This document shows positions 4,535 to 7,438 of a stretch of 7,438 nucleotides of DNA, piece after piece (position 1 is the first letter of the stretch; each line of letters starts with the position of its first letter). The stretch is taken from assembly GCA_015064195.1 (NCBI GenBank), contig SVSO01000147.1, positions 1 to 7,438 on the forward strand, in the 5' to 3' direction. Below the pieces are notes generated by a model that was given only the letters and a program-made list of their open reading frames with translations, ran no database searches and was not told the DNA's origin. This stretch comes from Oscillospiraceae bacterium (lineage in GTDB: Bacteria > Bacillota_A > Clostridia > Oscillospirales > CAG-272). The translations under genes were made by a program, and so were the position numbers.

Positions 4535-6792
4535 TGAGAAACTTTAATTTCAAAGAATTTTGTGATCCGGAGAAAGAATTTTATCCTGTCTACGCATGGA
4601 CATGGAACGATGTGATTACACGCAAGGGGATCGAAAAGCAGATTGATGAAATGCATCGGCAGAATATTTTCGGAATTTATGTAATCCCGACCTCAAAGGA
4701 ATTCCGTCCCCATACGATGGTGACCAATCTCGAACCGGATTATTTGTCGGATGATTATTTCGAGCTTCTCACCTATGCAGTAGATTATGCATATGAAAAG
4801 GGAATCAAATTCTGGATCTATGACGAGGCGGGATGGCCGTCGGGAAATGCCAATTTCCTCGTAACGGCCGATGATCCGTCCTTATGCCTTGAGGTCGCAT
4901 GGGATTTCGCGCTTCCCAAAGCCGAAAGCCCCACAGTAATGCACAACTATTCTGATCTGACAAACATCAAGGCGACGGAAAAGTTTATCAGACTGACTCA
5001 TGAGGCACACAGGGAAAAAATGGGCGAAAGCTTCAAAAAGCTCGCGCCCTACATATTCACGGATGAGCCGTCCATTCGTCCCGGACCGTATTCCAAGACA
5101 GTTCGCCGGATGTACAAAGAGCGTACGGGGGAGGAGCTTCCGTGGGAAAAGATCCGCGACCGCAAGGATCCGTCGTTTAACATCATTTATCACGACATCT
5201 GCGCCGACGCTTTTGCGGAGAATTATTTCATGCCGATCAGAGAATGGTGTCACGAAAATGGTATGCTCCATACCGGACACCTTGCCGGTGAGGATGAAAT
5301 CATGGCTTACAGCTACGGCGGCTATCATCAGCCGATGCGCCTCTTACGGCTTCTCGATGTCCCGGGAATCGATACCATCTGGGGACAGATCGATCCGGGC
5401 GTCCCTCAGAATTTCTTCCCAAGACTTGCTTCCTCGGCGGCAGAGCAGAACGGATCGGGACTTTCGATGACGGAATCCATGTCAGTCTACGGCACATCCC
5501 CGTATGAGCGTTTTCGCTATGTCATCGGCTATCAGATGGTCAGAGGGATCAATATCCTGAATCCGCTGCATTTTATGTACGATAACAGCGGCTATTATTC
5601 CATCCGCCAACGTCCGTCCTACAATCAGCCTCAGCCGGGACTTGAATATCTTGCAGAGTTCAATCGGTATCTGGCAGGTCTCACTTACCTGATGCAGTGT
5701 GGAACGCCGGATACCTGCTGCGCACTTTATATGCCCATGTGCGATTTCTGGGCGGCTGATGAGCACACCCCCATTGCGATCAGGTCTTATACGGAATTGG
5801 GTGCGCAGATCGAGAAAAATCACGGTCAGTTTGATATTGTGGATGACGATCTCATTCTCGCCTGTGATGCCGAGGCATTGGCGCATGGAAGACTCGTAAT
5901 GGGAAGAGCGTGCTACACGAAGCTGTACATTCCGGAAACAAAGTATATGCCGGAGGCGGTAAAGGCAAGGTTAGAGCAGTTCGTTCGAGGCGGCGGAGAA
6001 ATCCGGCGTGAGAACAACGCGCACTATTTCCCTCTTCTTGATATCACGGGAGATGACGGCAATCTGCGCGTGCATAAGAGAATCTGCGATGATTGTGAGA
6101 TTTATCTTGTATTCAATGAGGCGGCATATCCGGTAACGGCACAGATCGCACTTCCTGATACTGCATTCGAAATCAGAACGACGGGGGAGAAATATGCGCC
6201 GATCGACGAATATCGCTTCGAAAGCGGCGAAATGCGGCTGTTTGTGACCGGAAAAGAGGAAGATCTGCCGCTTCCGTGTCGGTTCGGTGAACAACTGGCG
6301 CAGATCAGTCGGTTTGATATGAAGCCGCTTCGCAGATTCACGCTCACGAAGGACGCAGGTGTTTATGAGCCTGTTCCTGCTGAGAGAGTGTGCATCTCCT
6401 GCGGCGACTGGTCTCCCCATCTGGGAGCGGATTTCTCGGGCGAATGTGAATATTCAGCCTCATTCACGCTGAAGAACACCGATGCCGACGTGATCCTTTC
6501 GCTGGGAGATGTAGCGTACAGCTGCGAAGCCTTTGTCAACGGAAGCTCTGTAGGTACTGCGCTGATGCCGCCCTATCGATTTGTTGTCGACAAAAATCTG
6601 CTGAAGCATGAGAACGAGCTTGTGATCCGAGTCTCCAATACGGCGGCAAATGCGTTCGTGCATTTCAAGCTGCCGGAAGAATGGGAGGGAAAGCACATCG
6701 GCCCGTATCACACAAAAGCCACCAACCTTGAGAAAAGCTATGTACGCGGAGGTCTTCACGGCCCGGTTGCAGTATATAAAAAAGGCAGGTGA
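4534..6792 (+). CDS. Cytoplasmic glycoside hydrolase, GH106-like (putative alpha-L-rhamnosidase)
   Basis: This is a 752-residue protein with no signal peptide. The N-terminal part (about 1-380) looks like a TIM barrel: YAWTWND-x-x-x-RKGIEKQIDEM near the start, the hallmark WIYDEAGWPSG (Asp97, Glu98), FTDEPS (Asp177, Glu178), HTGH (246-249) and MTESMSVYG (Glu314). A Trp/Asn-rich start, a GWPSG motif and acidic residues in this order recall GH106 alpha-L-rhamnosidases and related unclassified families. Glu178 and Glu314 are my candidates for catalysis. Residues about 433-490 resemble the amidotransferase-like domain that follows the barrel in several glycosidases. A C-terminal beta-sandwich (about 635-752, SASFTLKNTDADVILSLGD and VNGSSVGT) resembles the sugar-binding domain of GH2-type enzymes. 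The protein is somewhat short for GH106. The ATG at 4534 overlaps the preceding TGA and lies eight bases after AGGAG (4521-4525); a GTG at 4531 would add one residue. The cytoplasmic location implies that the substrate is imported intact. The exact linkage and sugar are unknown. Confidence 0.75.
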   Translation: MRNFNFKEFCDPEKEFYPVYAWTWNDVITRKGIEKQIDEMHRQNIFGIYVIPTSKEFRPHTMVTNLEPDYLSDDYFELLTYAVDYAYEKGIKFWIYDEAGWPSGNANFLVTADDPSLCLEVAWDFALPKAESPTVMHNYSDLTNIKATEKFIRLTHEAHREKMGESFKKLAPYIFTDEPSIRPGPYSKTVRRMYKERTGEELPWEKIRDRKDPSFNIIYHDICADAFAENYFMPIREWCHENGMLHTGHLAGEDEIMAYSYGGYHQPMRLLRLLDVPGIDTIWGQIDPGVPQNFFPRLASSAAEQNGSGLSMTESMSVYGTSPYERFRYVIGYQMVRGINILNPLHFMYDNSGYYSIRQRPSYNQPQPGLEYLAEFNRYLAGLTYLMQCGTPDTCCALYMPMCDFWAADEHTPIAIRSYTELGAQIEKNHGQFDIVDDDLILACDAEALAHGRLVMGRACYTKLYIPETKYMPEAVKARLEQFVRGGGEIRRENNAHYFPLLDITGDDGNLRVHKRICDDCEIYLVFNEAAYPVTAQIALPDTAFEIRTTGEKYAPIDEYRFESGEMRLFVTGKEEDLPLPCRFGEQLAQISRFDMKPLRRFTLTKDAGVYEPVPAERVCISCGDWSPHLGADFSGECEYSASFTLKNTDADVILSLGDVAYSCEAFVNGSSVGTALMPPYRFVVDKNLLKHENELVIRVSNTAANAFVHFKLPEEWEGKHIGPYHTKATNLEKSYVRGGLHGPVAVYKKGR

Positions 6793-6796
6793 GCGT

Positions 6797-7438
6797 ATGC
6801 TTTTATCAACAGAAACAAGTAGCGTCATAAAAAGGTTCGGACAGGAAAAAGCGTTTGCGATGCTGAAGAGATCCGGGTTTGATGCGTGTGATTTCTCGTT
6901 CTACGGCGAGGGCGCGGAGCTTCTCGGCGACGACTGCATGGAAAATGCACGAAAGACAAAAGAATTGCTTGATACGGCCGGTCTTCTCTGCAATCAGGCA
7001 CACGCGCCGTTCGATCTGTCGGAGGGCGAGGCTTTCGATCTCTCCTGCAGGAATTACCGGGCCATTGTCCGCTCCATTGAGTATGCGGCGTATCTCGGTG
7101 CAAAAAAGATCGTGGTGCATCTGATCGTGACGGCGGATCGTGAGGCATATTACGCATATAATCAGCGGTATTACAAGTCCCTGGAGTTTTACGGAAAACA
7201 GTTCGGCATAAAAATCGCGGTGGAAAATGATTTTGAGCGTCGAAACGGTAAGGTACTTCCGATACTCAATGATCCGCAGGAATATGTCGATTTCATAAGA
7301 GAGCTTGATTCCGAATGGCTCGTAGGATGCATCGATATCGGTCATGCGGCAATGTTTCAAGACCCCGCAGAGTTTATCGAAAAAACGGGCGGGAGAATTG
7401 TCAAAGCGCTGCACATTCACGATAACGATCTTCATGAG
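6797..7438 (+). CDS. Sugar phosphate isomerase/epimerase, xylose-isomerase-like TIM barrel (3' truncated by window)
   Basis: The frame from ATG 6797 stays open for 214 codons to the window edge, so the C-terminus is missing. The product has the layout of the AP-endonuclease-2/xylose-isomerase-like TIM-barrel superfamily: QAHAPFDLS (His69), an IVVH strand (His108), VENDF with Glu143, CIDIGHA with Asp180 and His183, and ALHIHDND with His206, His208 and Asp209. Glu143, Asp180, His183 and His206 are the usual divalent-metal and substrate ligands in this fold. Members isomerise or epimerise free sugars, keto-sugars, inosose or sugar phosphates, so the substrate cannot be named. AGGTGA (6787-6792), which contains the stop of the hydrolase gene, serves as ribosome site four bases before the ATG. 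The four-base gap means same operon. Its likely job is to convert the monosaccharide freed by the hydrolase. Confidence 0.85.
   Translation, partial: MLLSTETSSVIKRFGQEKAFAMLKRSGFDACDFSFYGEGAELLGDDCMENARKTKELLDTAGLLCNQAHAPFDLSEGEAFDLSCRNYRAIVRSIEYAAYLGAKKIVVHLIVTADREAYYAYNQRYYKSLEFYGKQFGIKIAVENDFERRNGKVLPILNDPQEYVDFIRELDSEWLVGCIDIGHAAMFQDPAEFIEKTGGRIVKALHIHDNDLHE

Noticed and set aside
6806..7435. A 209-codon minus-strand open frame
   Set aside because: It is fully antisense to the isomerase/epimerase gene, whose motifs are convincing, and its translation shows no recognisable domain.
1..7438. CRISPR arrays, tRNA or rRNA genes, riboswitches
   Set aside because: I saw no regular repeat-spacer pattern, no cloverleaf and no leader with a recognisable riboswitch core.

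Overview
The window looks like a chromosomal segment of a spore-forming, low- to mid-GC Gram-positive bacterium, most likely a gut-type Clostridia (Oscillospiraceae/Lachnospiraceae-like). The reasons are strong AGGAGG-type ribosome sites, a lipoprotein-type sugar-binding protein, the C-terminus of a clostridial large serine recombinase, and a remnant of a small acid-soluble spore protein (SASP) gene. I cannot name the species.

Bases 1-560 are a mosaic scar of a mobile element. They hold the last 75 codons of a large serine recombinase, about 55 bases of spacer, an 87-base in-frame fragment of an alpha/beta SASP gene lacking both ends, and a 38-codon ORF with a good ribosome site that may be a truncated phage gene. 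Nothing here looks functionally linked to the genes that follow.

Bases 579-7438 form a compact sugar-utilisation locus, all on the plus strand. A LacI-family repressor gene (640-1674) has its own consensus SigA promoter (TTGACA, 17 bases, TATAAT), an operator just after the -10 box, and a hairpin terminator. The 234-base gap after it carries two identical 14-bp palindromes (AGTAAACGTTTACT) 95 bp apart, inside an imperfect duplication. Four closely packed genes follow: a solute-binding lipoprotein, a 12-TM MFS permease, a cytoplasmic glycoside hydrolase resembling GH106-type alpha-L-rhamnosidases, and a TIM-barrel sugar isomerase/epimerase that runs off the window end.

Inferred working model: the lipoprotein captures a sugar or glycoside at the cell surface, the MFS permease brings a (di)saccharide in, the hydrolase cleaves it in the cytoplasm, and the isomerase/epimerase converts a released monosaccharide. 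The LacI protein represses both itself and the operon until the inducer binds. The odd part is a solute-binding protein with an MFS carrier and no ABC permease genes in between. The substrate cannot be read from the sequence.
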